Positions 24,300 to 37,300 of a DNA stretch of 64,000 nucleotides are shown piece after piece. Source of the stretch: Warburgia ugandensis (taxonomy: Eukaryota > Streptophyta > Magnoliopsida > Canellales > Canellaceae). A program made the position numbers and the translations under genes. Positions within the stretch are counted from its first letter, which is position 1. Each line of letters begins with the position of its first letter. The notes under the pieces were generated by a model. It had not been told where the DNA came from and made no database searches. It saw only the letters and a program-made list of their open reading frames with translations. The stretch is from assembly GCA_035236585.1 (NCBI GenBank), contig CP141136.1, positions 28,860,449 through 28,924,448 on the forward strand. Reading direction: 5' to 3'.

Positions 24300-25187
24300 A
24301 GTAGGTTAAAATTGGGACAAGTTCATAAGTTATAACATTCATAATTGATATAATTGTCGACATCAAGTTAACAAGCAGTAGTCCACATAAGAAACCACAC
24401 ACAAGTTCACATAAGTAGCAATAGTAGCAACATCATTACTCTCGTCCATATATCAACCTATGTTAAGCAATGGAAATGATACAAAGTAACATGACCACAA
24501 TAATTGTAACCATGAACTGTTGCTAGACACATCATCTTTAGCACTTGACATATGTTCATTTCTGCCCCTAAACTCCAAGACTCTAGTAGCAACTGCATGC
24601 CTATCTAGTACGTCATGGCCCTAACTTCCTTGTTGTGCCTATCAAAAGCTTCCTTATAGGTAGGGCAAGAGATGAATGATTCTTTAGGAAATTATAGGCC
24701 TCTCTTTGGCATTCTTCCCAGTTAGTGTAGATGCTTAGCCATTGATCTCTAAATACTACACAAAACTTTCTTTTTCCTATTTCATATCATGCAATAATGA
24801 ACAATTATATAGAAGTTTTGGTACCATGTGTATATCCATGTAAATATTGAATTAGGTTACAGAAGTTATATAACTATCAAACGAAAATAATACACAAACA
24901 ACTGAGGTTTTCAACTATTATAACTAGTAAAACAAACCTAACTAAAATTTTGGTTCGGCATATTCCTATAATTAGTGATTAGTCTACCAACGAGCTTCCT
25001 ACTGTGCCAATTAATCCTTATACATTCTAGTGTCATTCTTTTCATGCCACTCATTTGCAACCTTCTCAAGCAAATTTGGTGCATAAAATTTTGTGTCTTC
25101 ACTTAGCTCTAGCAACTCCTAGATAGTAGTAACATAGTCAAGACTATAACCACTTGCACTAAACACGAAGGTTGAAATAATCAAGTT
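24300..25187 (-). repeat. Unidentified repeat family, inverted fragment B
   Basis: Read on the minus strand this matches about 19,130-20,050 of copy A and 27,760-28,670 of copy C. It includes the viroplasmin-like remnant (GKRKFCVVFRD..., near 24,790-24,610) and the conserved NEWHEKN stretch near 25,050. It begins exactly where the LTR block ends and stops at about 25,187, where a direct-orientation copy begins. Confidence 0.75.
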
Positions 25188-26550
25188 CTCATTACCCAAT
25201 CTAACAACTCACCCAATAGATTACTAAGATAAAGCAAAAGTTCATGGCAAAAAATCCATCTCATTCAACTTAGAAGTTTGACAGTTGAGTTCATTAGCCA
25301 AGGTTAAAATAGATTCCAATTTGAAATCCATATTGAGAAGCTTTGTGAGGGACGTTGTAAACTATTTCTTGTAACCACAATTGATGTTAGAATCATTTGA
25401 CTTTGGTCCTTGCAAGCATTGTCATGTAAGAAAGAGGAAAATTCTCTAAAACAATTCAAACTAAAGAGTGGGATTTTTCTACCCTACCCATTAATAGAGA
25501 GCTTATGCAAAGCAAAATTCAATGTTTTTGTCAGATTTGGATAACTATTCTCAAGGCTAGATGAGGACATCTCAATAGGGTCTAGATTGGAGAGATTCCT
25601 GGAAAGGTACGAGAACTTTTCCCTTTCCATTACCAAAGAGAGAAAAAGAGAGAGATGCAATAAATCTTATCTTTTCTAAAAGTAAAATATAATTCCAAAG
25701 ATGCTAGGATTTTCCCAAGCTACCCTTAAAATTCTTTTGGGTATCAAATTTATTTGTGTCAATATCATTCTCCTAGTTATATTGAATATATCATCTTTCA
25801 TACATGATAGGTGGGCCTAGCAATTTACAAAATAGAAAATCACTATTGAATGATCACAAGCATTGTTATACTATATTATAAAATTGATGGCTTAATATAT
25901 TCAGAAAGAAAATAATTGGGAACACTTAATGGATTGTGGGTTAATGTTATCCATATAAATGTGATAATATATAAAAACAAAAACATGGGCATTGGGTTAT
26001 ATAACTACATAATGTCAGGTTGTATAACAACATAATGTCCGGTTGGGTCATTGGATTTTTTCCCAACCCAAAACACACCCTGGGTCATAATAATTTGTTC
26101 CACAATGGGTACCAGTCACAGTTTTCTTACCAGCGTCACCCCAAATAAGTACGGAGTAGGGTGGGACCCCCAGATTAACCCTCCCCATCCTTAGCTAGAT
26201 GGGTATGATTTGGTCAAAGGAAAGTAATGTCATTATGCTATAATGTAGAGGACATAAATATCATTTTCTCCAGCAAAAGAGGTAATTTCATACTTTTTGC
26301 AACAAATGTTATCTTCTTGTTTACAATACCACCTAGGATTTTAGGTTAGCATGTTCTAACAACTAATCCATTATAAATTAAACTAATAGAGTGTTATTTA
26401 GCTCTTTGCAACTTACTTCTACTTGTAACATGTGGCATCTTTCGTTGAACCTTATTTTCCCCATGCCAATGCAAATTAGTTTTTGTGTTCAATTCTATTA
26501 TTTAATTAACAAAAGTTCATTGGCCAAATGAATACAATAAAAGGAAAAAG

Positions 26551-26796
26551 GTGTTCCATAAAAGTCATATATCAAAATATATGAGGAAAACACACATGAG
26601 AGGTGGATCATCTGATCCCTTGGTTGAAAAAGAAATTAACTACCAACTTATCATGTTAGACTCCAAGTCTCACCAAATGATTAGCCTTAATGTTCCTAGA
26701 CTTAAGAGTATATCTAAAGGTAACTTTTTATCCCCAATGAGATTGGCCATTCCACAATGTGAAGATGATGAATCTAAGAGCTCATGCAATTTATAA
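26551..26796 (+). pseudogene. Short conserved frame of the repeat family (copy C)
   Basis: An 81-codon open frame matching 17,816-17,998 in copy A and extending about 20 residues further. Shared segments include GGSS, PLVEKEINYQL and KSISKGNFL. I do not recognise the product. Confidence 0.4.
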
Positions 26797-28681
26797 ATTT
26801 GTTATTACTTTTATTTTTATCTCATGTTATTAGTTGAATAATACGCCCCTAATGGATTAGCTTTATACATCCTCTAGTTTTTAGCCATATGGCCCATAAA
26901 GGATTTCCTTCAACTTCTAATTCTAATTGAATACCTCCTGCTTCCACCATTGATATCTACAAGCTCTCTCCGACATTTTTTATTTGTTTCTTTCACAAAA
27001 AACCTTTTCCATTGTACTTCTAATCCCAATTCAATGTCTATTACTCGTCTTTGTTTATTTAGTTTGTGCAGTGTCTTTTTGTTGAGAAACCAACAAAAGG
27101 CCAATATGTTGTTCTAGTTTATTTGAAAAAGGAAAAAGAAACTAAGAAGACAACCATTAGTCAAAAGGGGGTCACATGAATTAATTTCTTTCAAAAGACG
27201 GTACAAATTTTACTATTAGTTGAGAAAATGAAATTCCTTAATCTTTTAGTGGAAAAAGACCAAAGAATCTAACAAAACTCTAAAGTTGGGCAATGAAAAG
27301 GCTAAATCCAGGGGTGTTTCTTTCTTTTCATGTTATTGGTTTTTTCCCTAAAGAGCTATAGCTTATGGTCCAAACTAGCCTTGGAAAAAAATCTAATTGA
27401 TCAGTTGAATTTTTTACTGAAATATCAGTAATCACAATTGCAGGTACTAATCAAACATCAAATTTAGTATTTTTTTTATCTTTGATGAGCATGGATTCAC
27501 AGTTTGAGATGATAAGTTGATTTCTTTTATGATTCTAAAAATTAGATGTTAGGATCATTTCCCCTTCTCCCCAAACCCCTACCCTGCTTTTTATTTTTTT
27601 ATATTTATTTTCTCTAAAATTCCTATTTATTTTCTTTGAGTGTCTTATAGGGCTACATTGTCCACTAGATGACTAGCTTGATCTTCCTCCTCCAAGAAAA
27701 AGAGAAAAGCATGGGGAGATAACGCCATCTACAACCACTTCTAAGATGGATCAGGAGTTCGAGAACCTAATTATTACAACCTTAGAGTTTGGCACAGGTG
27801 GTTGGAGTCTTGACCATGTCACTGCTATCTAAGAGAAGCCAGAGCTAAGTGAAGACATAAATTTTTATTTCTAAAATTTGATTGAGAATGCTGCAAAATG
27901 AGTGGCATGAAAAGAAGGGCACTAGAATGTATAAGGATTAATTGGCATAGCAGGAAGCATGTCAGTAGACTAATCACTAGTTATAGGAGTATGTTGAGCC
28001 AAGGGAATTTTAGTCATGTTTGATTTACCAATTATAATAGTTGAAACCTCAATTGTCTATGTATGATTTTCATTTAAAAATTCTATAGACCAATTTCTCT
28101 ATAACATAATTCAAATTTTATGTGAATATAATATCACATGGTACCAAAACTTATATGCAATTGTTCATTATTACAGGGTATGGAATAGGCAAAAGAAATT
28201 TTTCTATAGTATTTAGGGATAAGATAGCCAAACATCTACACTACCTAAGAAGAATGCCAAAGGGAGGTCTATAGTTTTGTAAAGAATCATTCATCTCATA
28301 CCCTACTTATAAGGACACTTTTTATAGGCAATAACATGGAAATTAGAGCCAATGAGATACTAGATAGGTATGCAGCTGCTACTAGAGTGCTAAAGTTTAG
28401 GAGAAAAAATGACCGATGTCAAGTACTAGAGATGATGTGCCCAGCAGCAATTCATGGTTACAAGTATTGTTGCTTGTTACTTTATATCATTTCCATAGCT
28501 TAACATAAGTTGATATGTGGACGAGAGTAGTGGCATTGCTACTACTGCTAATGTGAACTTGTGTGTGGTTTCTTATGTGGACAATGGCTTGTTTACTTTA
28601 TGTAGACAATTATATCAATTATATATGAACTATGGATGTTATGAATTATGAATTTGTCCCAATTTAACCTTCTATGTATCA

Positions 28682-29089
28682 GTGTATTGTATGCTTGGGA
28701 TACAATACTTTTGTGATCCTTCTACCTTTGCTTCCTCTTCCACCAAACTTATAGGGAATGGAAGAGGATACAACCTCTACTCATTAGGTCAAAGATCTTC
28801 ACAAGCACAACAAGCATATAGTAACACTAATTGGAATGATGTTAAGGGAAAGAAAAAGAAAAGTTCAATACTACAAGTAACTATTAGTGAAAGAAAGGAA
28901 TTCCTCTTAGATCTCCTAGTTCAGGAGTCCAAGAGGCGCAAGGGCTATATAGATAGTTTATTTTCAATGTGCCATGTGTTTGACATGCTAGATATGCATA
29001 ATTCCAAGTCAAAAAACAATAGGACCTACTACGAGCAAAAAATGAAGTTTAGAAAGTTGAAACACATGTTACAAAATGTGCTCAACTAA
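28682..29089 (+). pseudogene. Lys-rich conserved frame at the end of repeat copy C
   Basis: This 135-codon frame is the longest open frame of the family. Its second half (ERKEFLLDLLVQESKRRKGY, then SLFSMCHVFDMLDM) matches 20,200-20,481 in copy A. The first half is Ser/Asn/Gln-rich and probably disordered. A decayed viroplasmin-like segment lies 300-500 bp upstream, so this may be a later part or exon of one gene. No domain recognised. Confidence 0.45.
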
Positions 29090-29665
29090 GATGCATATTA
29101 AGGTTTGTACATACACAATTTCTGTTTCTACAACAATATCTAATTTGTATGTACCTCTTGGAGCTAAAATTTCTTTGAAATTGTTCATTCTTGTGTAGGG
29201 GCACATATAAAGAGTTGATCTATGCTCTAGAGAACATCTCAAAGTTTGTAACTAATTCCCAATTACCTCATCTTTCTTATCAATAAAACTTTTTTATATG
29301 CAAACTATCAATTTTGAACTTGTGCATAGAAACTCTTAGGTTTTTAACTTCTACATGGATTATGGATTAGTAATTGACTAGTAGTTTGCACATCTTCTTG
29401 ATGGGTTCTATGAGGCCTATGTTTGTGAAGGCCTTTTTAAGGGTAAACTATGGACCTACTTCATAATACAGATATTTAACAATTTTTTTAAAGGTTTTGT
29501 GGAGCCTATCTTTGTATAGGATTTTTTCCACGTCAAACATATCCCCAGTTAACAACACAAGTTATGAACATGGTATTAAAAAGTTCAGTAGGTCCTATAT
29601 CTGTACAAGTTTCTTTATAGGTAAACTACAGATGCACTTGATATTACTAGCATGAACAAGTAATC

Positions 29666-30550
29666 TTGATGGTTTCGTAAATTAAAACCCATGCGAACTC
29701 TATCCAATTCTACCTCTAGGTAGTTTTCTTAAAAATTTCCTTTTCTATATCCATAACAAATAATGAGAAGGGGAGTAACTTTCCAAGTGAGTGGAAGGAA
29801 CCTAGGTGAGGTTTCATCTAGAGAATAGCTAGAACCATGATTTTAATACCAACAAACAAAATGCAACTTTCCATTATAACTTTTCACTACCACTATGAAA
29901 CCTACAACACTAGCAATCCAGTGGCTAAGAAGAAATCCCTTAAATTGAACCTTTGCTTTGATCATGCAGCTCAAGAATAGCATATTAATATTGCAATGCT
30001 TTTCCTAAATCGTTAAAAATCCAACTAATTTGCTTCATCCTCTTCTAGATTTGGCTAGCCTAAGTGCCCTTTCCACCCAATCTAACAACTCGCTGAACAA
30101 ATTACTAAGATAAAGTAGAAGCTCATGGCCAAAACTTTATCTCATTCAACTTAAACTTTGACTAATTGAGTTCATTAGCCATGGTTAAAATAGTTTCCAA
30201 CGTGAAATCCATATCAAGAAGCTTTCCTAGGGTTCTTGTAAACGATCTCTTTTAACCACAGCTGCTTTTAGAATCACTTGACTTTGGACCTTGCAAGCAT
30301 TGTTACGTAAAAAAGAGTAAAATTCCCTGCAACAATTCAAAACATAGATTGGGATTTTTCGACCCTAGTCATCAATAGAGAGCTTCTGTGAAGCAAAAGG
30401 CAATGCGTTTTGTCGAATCCCCACCTTTAGATGACTATTCTCGAGGTTAGATGAGGTCATCGCAATAAGGACTGGATTAGAGAAATTCCCACCAAGGTGG
30501 GGGCACTTTTCTCTAGAATTTTTCCAAGCTATTCTACACAGCAGGTGTAC
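29666..30550. repeat. Further partial copy D of the repeat family
   Basis: From about 30,070 the sequence matches 25,190-25,620 in direct orientation (ATCTAACAACTC onward), then shows a deletion before TTTTTCCAAGCTA at about 30,520. The preceding 400 bp have no partner in the window and may be family sequence missing from copy C. On the minus strand a coding-like stretch with MDFTLETILTMANELN occurs at about 30,160-30,230, and its homologue in copy C reads MDFKLESILTLANELN. Confidence 0.55.
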
Positions 30551-31023
30551 ACACTCAAGAGGAAAGGAAGGGTAGCTGCCCCAATTTTTATGTACGACAA
30601 AACTATTTTTGTTAGATCTAAGCCATTCAACTTGTTAGAAATAGATTAGATACTCTAAACATCAAATTTTATAACCATTGATTTTTTTTATCCTATGCTT
30701 CTTTAGGTAAAAAAAATTACAACCATATATCTTTGTTAAGTTTTTAAATATCTAAAACAAATGGTCAGGATTGTCAAAATGCTTTGATTTATCATGATTA
30801 CCTATTTTTGGAATTATAATCCTGATGAATGGCTTAAATTTGCCAAAAAAATTTGTACCATTCATGGAAAAAATGTGTAGCCTCTGCTCTTGGGTGTATG
30901 TACGTATTGTGTGTTCATGTATCTATATATATTCATAACATGATGAACAGATTAGATTTGCAAAAAAATATTGTACCATGTATAGAAAAAGGGCATGTAA
31001 TCCTCTTGAGCGCACACGCACAG

Positions 31024-31024
<1 letters not shown>

Positions 31025-31083
<59 letters not shown>
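31025..31083. repeat. (TG)n microsatellite
   Basis: About 29 uninterrupted TG units, which also explain the poly-Cys/Val and poly-His/Thr frames on the two strands. Confidence 0.96.
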
Positions 31084-31084
<1 letters not shown>

Positions 31085-31344
31085 GAGTCCCAGTGAGATT
31101 AGGAGCACTAAAGGGTGTGCCCAAGTGACTCCTTTTATGAGATCTAAGCTGTTCATCTTGTTTAGAGTACATTGGATATACTGGAAATCAACTTTCATGA
31201 CCATTGGATGCTCATAGCCAAATTTTTGTACACTTAAAATTACAGCAACTAATTTTTTTATTTTTTCAAAGAATACAAAACAAGATGTTAGAATAATCAA
31301 ATGATTGATTTTTCTTAGGTTATTTAATTTTCATATATTGAAAA

Positions 31345-31420
31345 AGATGAATGGTTTAGATCTCCTAAAAGAAGTGACCCTCCATAAAAAAAGTGGAGGG
31401 TTGACTTCTTCTCACGCTTT
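31345..31420. repeat. Dispersed repeat with internal inverted arms
   Basis: AAAAGAAGTGACCCTCC and GGAGGGTTGACTTCTTC form facing arms around a short A-rich loop. The reverse complement of 47,214-47,290 is closely similar, including both arms. A weaker relative lies at about 47,885-47,985. Probably a MITE or part of one; ends not defined. Confidence 0.5.
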
Positions 31421-32584
31421 AGTGCTCCAACTTAGACCTTCAACTAGAATTTTAAAGCTTCCTAACCTTAGGATAGTGTGTCTTAAAAAAGGGTGCAGCC
31501 TCCCGTTGTTTGTGTTTTTTCACTAATCCAAGACATTCGTATCCTGGGCCACAATCACAACAAAACTAAGGTCTATTTTGCACCATTCATTTTACAGCCA
31601 TATAGGAGATCAAAAAAGAGGGCCGTTCTTGTACTGAGGAGATCAGATGAAGGGGGATACATAAAAAATTACAAAAACAGTAAGCCCACACCATATTTAT
31701 CTTCGATACAAACTCGTACAAAGGTTTGTATCTCACTTGTCAATCTAATTCCGTTCCAGCCGTAGTTCTCAGAATATTCTGTTTAGAATGGGAAAACAGA
31801 GCGATATATAGCCTAAAAAAATTTTGGGTTTCTCGCGTAGTTCAGTTTCAGGTCTAAAACACTTTCCGTAGAGTATTCCCTTCTTGGTTGAAATCAATTT
31901 CCATCATTTTCTGCCTACCGAACAGGCAGTAAGAAACCAACTCCAAATGGAAAGAAAATCGTTCTTCAGCGTCCATGTGATGCATTCACATAGGTATCTT
32001 CATAAAGAAACAATTTTTCTAAAGGATCAAACACACGCGCACACACTAAAGCAGAACATACCAAAAGTTCACTAATTTAGGTTGCAATGATAGCAGAATA
32101 TACCAAATTTATCAAATTACCAACATGTTAGTTAAGTTTGAGGCCACTCAATCTAGCTGAAGTTTGCATAATCTCAGTTTGACCCTAAGCTAGCCTGATC
32201 TTGCTAGATATTGAGTCCAAAATTTTAATTTCACCTGCTGTCGATTTACTTTGCCTAACTTGAGCTAGCCAGTATGACTTGAGCTAAGACAAATTTGATC
32301 ATGTTTGACTAAAATTTTGCATAATATTCAATATTGAAACAACTCACATTCAAGCCCAATCAACCATTGTGGGCCTAAAAAAAGCATCCAAGAAGAATGC
32401 GTGTTGTGAGCCTACATTGCATGTCATGAAACCTATTTGTAGGCACTCCATGCATTGCATTAAGAACATTTGTGAGTCATCCTTAAGTATTATGAAGCCA
32501 AGCCTTCCTTGCTAATGATAGAACTTATTTGTACACTTATCATGCATACTGTTAAGTATATTTGTGGTCTTCCATAACTTCAAT

Positions 32585-33215
32585 TTAAAATTGAACGTAG
32601 ATAGCTTATAAGACTTGCCATGAAATAACTTCTGATTCAAAAAGATATGTAAATAAATTTTAGGCCCTACTAGTTAAATAGCTTCTCATTTGAAAACAAA
32701 TATAAATAGCATCCAAGGGGCACATGAAAATAATTTATTATTTGAAAATGTGTGTGAATAACTCCTTAGTCTTATCACGTAGATAGATTTAATTTAAAAA
32801 TTGGAAAAGATAGATTTTAAGGGCTCACCATAGACATAGTTTCTCATTTGCAATATGTGCAGATAACTCTTTCTTTGAAAAGGTATGTCGATAACTTATA
32901 GGCCCTAGGATATAAGTAGCTTTCAAGTAAAGATAAGCATAGATAGCTTCTATGGCCCACCATGTAAATAACTTTTAACATAAAAATGTGTTAGAGCTCC
33001 ACATAAACAGCTTCTCATTTAAAATGAAGGTGGATGGCTTTTTAAGGCCCATCATGTAAATAACTTGTAATTTAAAAATACGTGCCAACAACTTCTGGCT
33101 CCTAACGGGTAAATAGCTCACTTAAAAATGTGTAGAAAACTTTTAAGGCCCACTACGTAAAAAGCTCTCTCTTTAAAGATGGATATTAATAGCTTATTGA
33201 GCCAACATGGGTGTG
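32585..33215. repeat. Degenerate minisatellite, about 52-55-bp unit
   Basis: Around ten to twelve diverged units follow one another, each with a GGCCCACCATGTAAATA-like start, an AACTTCTCATTTAAAAA middle and a GTGTAGATAGCTT end. The clearest units lie at 32,940-33,170. No coding potential. Confidence 0.6.
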
Positions 33216-34150
33216 ATTATCAAACATCATTTGTAATGCTCACCATGTTTTCTCAAACTCTTACAAAATAGGGTGAAATAAAAAGTACCCATTTGTTTTT
33301 TCTCTGAATTAAAAGATATTTCAATTTACACTAAAATAAACCCCACTACGAGCTAGGCTGAATTTTGTGAAACTCTGACTAAAACTAAGTTTGTAAAAGC
33401 TAGGCTAATAATCGGTCTGCCTAACTCATTGATGGGCTAATAGTGAGCCAGCAGCAAGATTTTCATGAAAATCAGCCTAACTCAGGTTAGACTGCAAATG
33501 ATAATGCCAAAATCGGTCGAACTTATTTTGGATAAAGTAAAATCGAGATCAACTCTACGTACTTCATTCTTCGGTCCCCACGTTCGTACATAAACCATCT
33601 CCACCAATACATTAACTAGGAAAATTTCAAGCATGATGCCAAACACAGCAGCCTTGTCAGACCTCCAATAGCCCTTAAGAAAACAAACCTAACAAGGTCC
33701 AAGACGCACAAAAAGCATCAACTACACCTAGTAAGGTTGACATGCATGTTATACCAGTAGAAATTAAAAGGCACTTTCAATACAAGAACAGTAATCTCAT
33801 ATCCTTCTGATCGAAAATGCCTGATCATCACCATTTAATATCTCTCCATGATCGTTTTGAAAAAGGTTCATAAACAGCAGAATGAACATACTCTCTCTCC
33901 ACTATCGTGTGGGAAAAGGTACAAATAAACAGCAGAATGAACATATATGTAATGGATCAAATGAGATGCCAAATATTCAACTTTTGATGAGAAAAATGTT
34001 TATGCCTATGTTTAGGGATTTGACAGTTGGAATTCCAAGAGGAGAAAGCAACAAAACCTAAATAAAGCCAAACCAAACAGTAGAACACTGGATATACATA
34101 AGACCGATCTCCCTAAACCCTAGCGACAACAAGGAGAGGCTCTAGGCACA
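33216..34150. other. Intergenic DNA downstream of the IQD gene
   Basis: No gene recognised. A small direct repeat around AAACAGCAGAATGAACATA occurs at about 33,871 and 33,927. The last part may include 3'UTR of the minus-strand IQD gene; AATAAT on the minus strand near 34,160 could be a polyadenylation signal. Confidence 0.5.
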
Positions 34151-34306
34151 CCACACTCCCATTATTCATCAGACCCAGGTTCAGGTATCACAGCAGAAAT
34201 TTCCTCAAACTGGAGGAAAGCACACAACCAAATGACTGCAGACATATATACCGTGCAATTACCTCTTTCAAAAAGTTTCTCCTGGAATCCTCATTCCCTG
34301 CAAATG

Positions 34307-37300
34307 TCACCTCCTCCACTCTGCTTGAGTAACTTTCTCTGCAAGTCAACAACATGCACAGTGGTATGACATTTACAAAAATAAACTCCCAATGACTTGT
34401 ACAAGTGATCACCATTTAAATAAAAAATAATTTCACAAATGATCACATTACGCGTGATCTTAAACTGATAATGTTTTGTCTTAAAAGAAACTGAAGGATA
34501 AATCAAATAAAAAGAGGGCACCACTTGCTCTTTAATGGAACAGAAATTGCCATTATGTTGCACGAATTTGTTCAGCTAATCAACTTATTCAGATCAAAAC
34601 AATGATCAAATTTTCTAATTTATGTACCTAAGGCAAACTTGTAAGTTCAACTAGTCGAAGAATACTCAAACAGAAACTAACAGAAAAACTCCCACAAAGC
34701 TATGCCTGCCAAATGTTCCTTAATAATTCAGCTGAAGCTATTTCATTTGATGTTCCTCAATAGAAAAGTTTCCTAATCCTACACATCTAAAACTATTACT
34801 CACATTGCTCCACAATATGGAAGAGAAGAAAAAGTCTCCCCCCACAATGGAACAAAGAGTAATGAGAGAGACCAAGAGGAGGAAGGTGCATGAGGCTTGG
34901 GTAGGGAGAATAGGCTCCAGTTTTTTAATTCTAGAAGAAAAAGAACACAGAGCCAGGAAGAGATATTGACAGACTATTTTTTATAATGTAAAAGTAGGAA
35001 AGCAACTCCATGTATCACTGTCAGAATGGGAAACTGAAAATTCCCTAAAAGAACTCATATGATAACCGCTTCTCTTGCTGCAGTTCCAGAGGGTACGCAT
35101 GTCATTGATAAGATTACTTGTGTCATTTACTGATTTGTGGCTATAACAGCAAACAATAACTCAGTTTCATATGATTTTTTTCTCTATTTTTTCTTCTACA
35201 TTTCTTTTCCATCTAATCTTATTTCTAAATCAAAACAGTAGAATTCACAAAAGAATATAGATAGGTTTTCTTATAGGCTCATCATGTTTAGAAGCAATAA
35301 GTTAAAAAGCCAGAAACAAAACTCTTCAGCAAAAAAATCACTAAATAAACAAGGAAAAAGTTATGAATTCTAACCATTCCCATCTCTTGAAGTTAGCAAT
35401 GATCTGTCGCTTTTATCAGTTTTTCCACTTGCCAGTCTCTGTGCCCGTGCCTTAGTTGAGGTCACTTTGCCATTGGTGGAGGATGGAAGCGAATGCCTCC
35501 TGGTAAAACCATTTTTCTCAGCTGCATCAGAGCCAAACCTCGGCGAACCTTGTGCCCGAAGCTTTGCCTTTGCAGATTCAGTTGCTGCCATGTAACTGGG
35601 CAAAGTTGGTATTTTTGGCATACTGTTCTCTGAATATTCTGGCTTTGCTGGTAAAGAAGCCCTCCTCTTACTGGTTTTCTGGTGTTCTTGGCAATTCTGA
35701 TCTTCCTTAGAGTTAAGCTCCCCATTTCTTTCACATATATTTTCATCCTTTACACTTGTCTCCAATGGATGTAACTCAGCAGTCAAATGATCATGGTGCA
35801 AAACGTCGGCTGGCTCCTCGACAGCCACTGGTTTTAAAACTGTTTCCAAATCAGGGGAATCCACTGAAGCCACATTTGTATCTGTCTTCACCTTTTCCAC
35901 AGATTCCCTGATGACCTGGTCTGTAACATCAGTAGGAGTGCTTGGGACTTTTTTGATACTGCGCTTTGGCTTCTCAAGTTCAACCTCTTGCCAATCAGAA
36001 GCCTCAGCAGTGGAATTAGAGATTTTTCTTAAACTACGCTTAACCTTTTCAAGTTCATTCTGTGGATGTTCCTGCACAGACTCAACTGGATTGGTTGAAA
36101 CTTTCCTTAGATTGCGTTTAGGTTTTTCAAATTCAGAGGTAGAATGAGTGGATCCAGAGTCAATGTTTGCAGCAGGATTCCTACGCACACTGCGTTTTGA
36201 CCTTCCAGATTCACTTTCCACACCATGAACCTTGCCCTGCTTTATCTGGGACTTTGAGTCAGTAACCTTCTTTGGTAATGAGACTGGTTGCCTAGAATAT
36301 GTGAATGTCCAGCGTTCCACCCAGTTCCAGGCTGAATTTGTTTCTCCTTTACCATACTGGATAAGCAAAGGCATGCCCTTGGGCGATGGAGCAAGAAGCT
36401 GAAACAAGAAAAGAAGAAAATTATACATATGTACAACACAAGGTGGCAGCAGAAAAATGAAATAAACCATGATCAGTTAGCAGAAGAACATGACGATAAG
36501 AACCAACATCCAGCCTCCTCTCAAGTGCTAAAAGAAGAAGAAGTTCTGCGATGACCATTTCTAATGGCTCAGTGTGTTATAGGAAGCAAAGACTTACACG
36601 TGAATTATTAGGTCATATTAGTACCATTTCATGTCCGGAGTGCTTGTTTCTATAATGCAGGCATTTAATTATTGTACATAAGCAGAGGATGATTGCTGAA
36701 CTCAATACCTTAAGAACATATGCATTCACTAACAGTTTCTCCATCCGAGCTGACACAAATTCCCTTGAAGGACCTAAAGGGTTGCCATCCTGAAAGGAAA
36801 TGAAGCAATTGCCCTAATGTCAGCCAAATCATAAATAAAATATTCAATATGCTTGATATGTCAAACTTTAGACCTAAATAAATAAAACGAAATAATTAAA
36901 ACCAAAATATGAATAGCATCAACACCAATTCTCATTTCTTTTTTGAGGAATAATTATTATTCATTAAACACTAAGTCTATCACCACGATGCACCAAAATA
37001 GTCATACTTTGAAGAAAAATTCGGAAAGCCATACTGGCGAACTGTGAAAAGCTCCAAACTTTACAATTGTCTATATATTACATATCTACAAATTTAAGTA
37101 GGAGAAATTTGCAGAAAAATGGTTGTGTTACTACAGACAGAAAATAGCTAAATACAAAAGTTAAAACAACAGTATTTTCAGAAAAGTATAGGGAAAAGGA
37201 AGGAAGTTTTGCAACTTATTACAATAATACTAAATGAATTTCATTCAGAACATATAGTCTAGTATGATCTGGCTCACGGTAGCATACCTGAGTCATTTCT

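Larger units (their letters stand above)
25188..29665. repeat. Unidentified repeat family, direct copy C
   Basis: This is the longest copy. Its first 430 bp (about 25,190-25,620) are repeated again at about 30,070-30,510. From about 25,540 it parallels copy A to the anchor GATATTACTAGCATGAA at about 29,638-29,654. Small frames at 26,551-26,796 and 28,682-29,089 correspond to those in copy A. No terminal repeats or target duplications were identified. Confidence 0.75.
30551..32584. other. Intergenic DNA
   Basis: No gene is recognised in this AT-rich stretch. It holds the TG microsatellite at 31,025-31,083, short dispersed-repeat segments around AGATCTAAGC.GTTCATCTTG, and one segment (31,345-31,420) with an inverted homologue at 47,214-47,290. 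Confidence 0.6.

Noticed and set aside
25188-30510. Reading the 430-bp direct repeats at 25,190 and 30,070 as LTRs of one element.
   Set aside because: No TG...CA ends, primer site, PPT or target duplication were found, and copy A lacks the arrangement.
30853-31300. Cys/Val and His/Thr repeat proteins on three frames.
   Set aside because: They are translations of the TG microsatellite.
32585-33215. A CRISPR-like array.
   Set aside because: Units are degenerate with no constant repeat and unique spacers, and the DNA is plant nuclear; it is a minisatellite.
36399-36470. Starting the IQD large frame at the Met at 36,470.
   Set aside because: These codons lie in intron 4: a good acceptor at 36,399-36,400 and exact phase with exon 4 make the upstream Met intronic.
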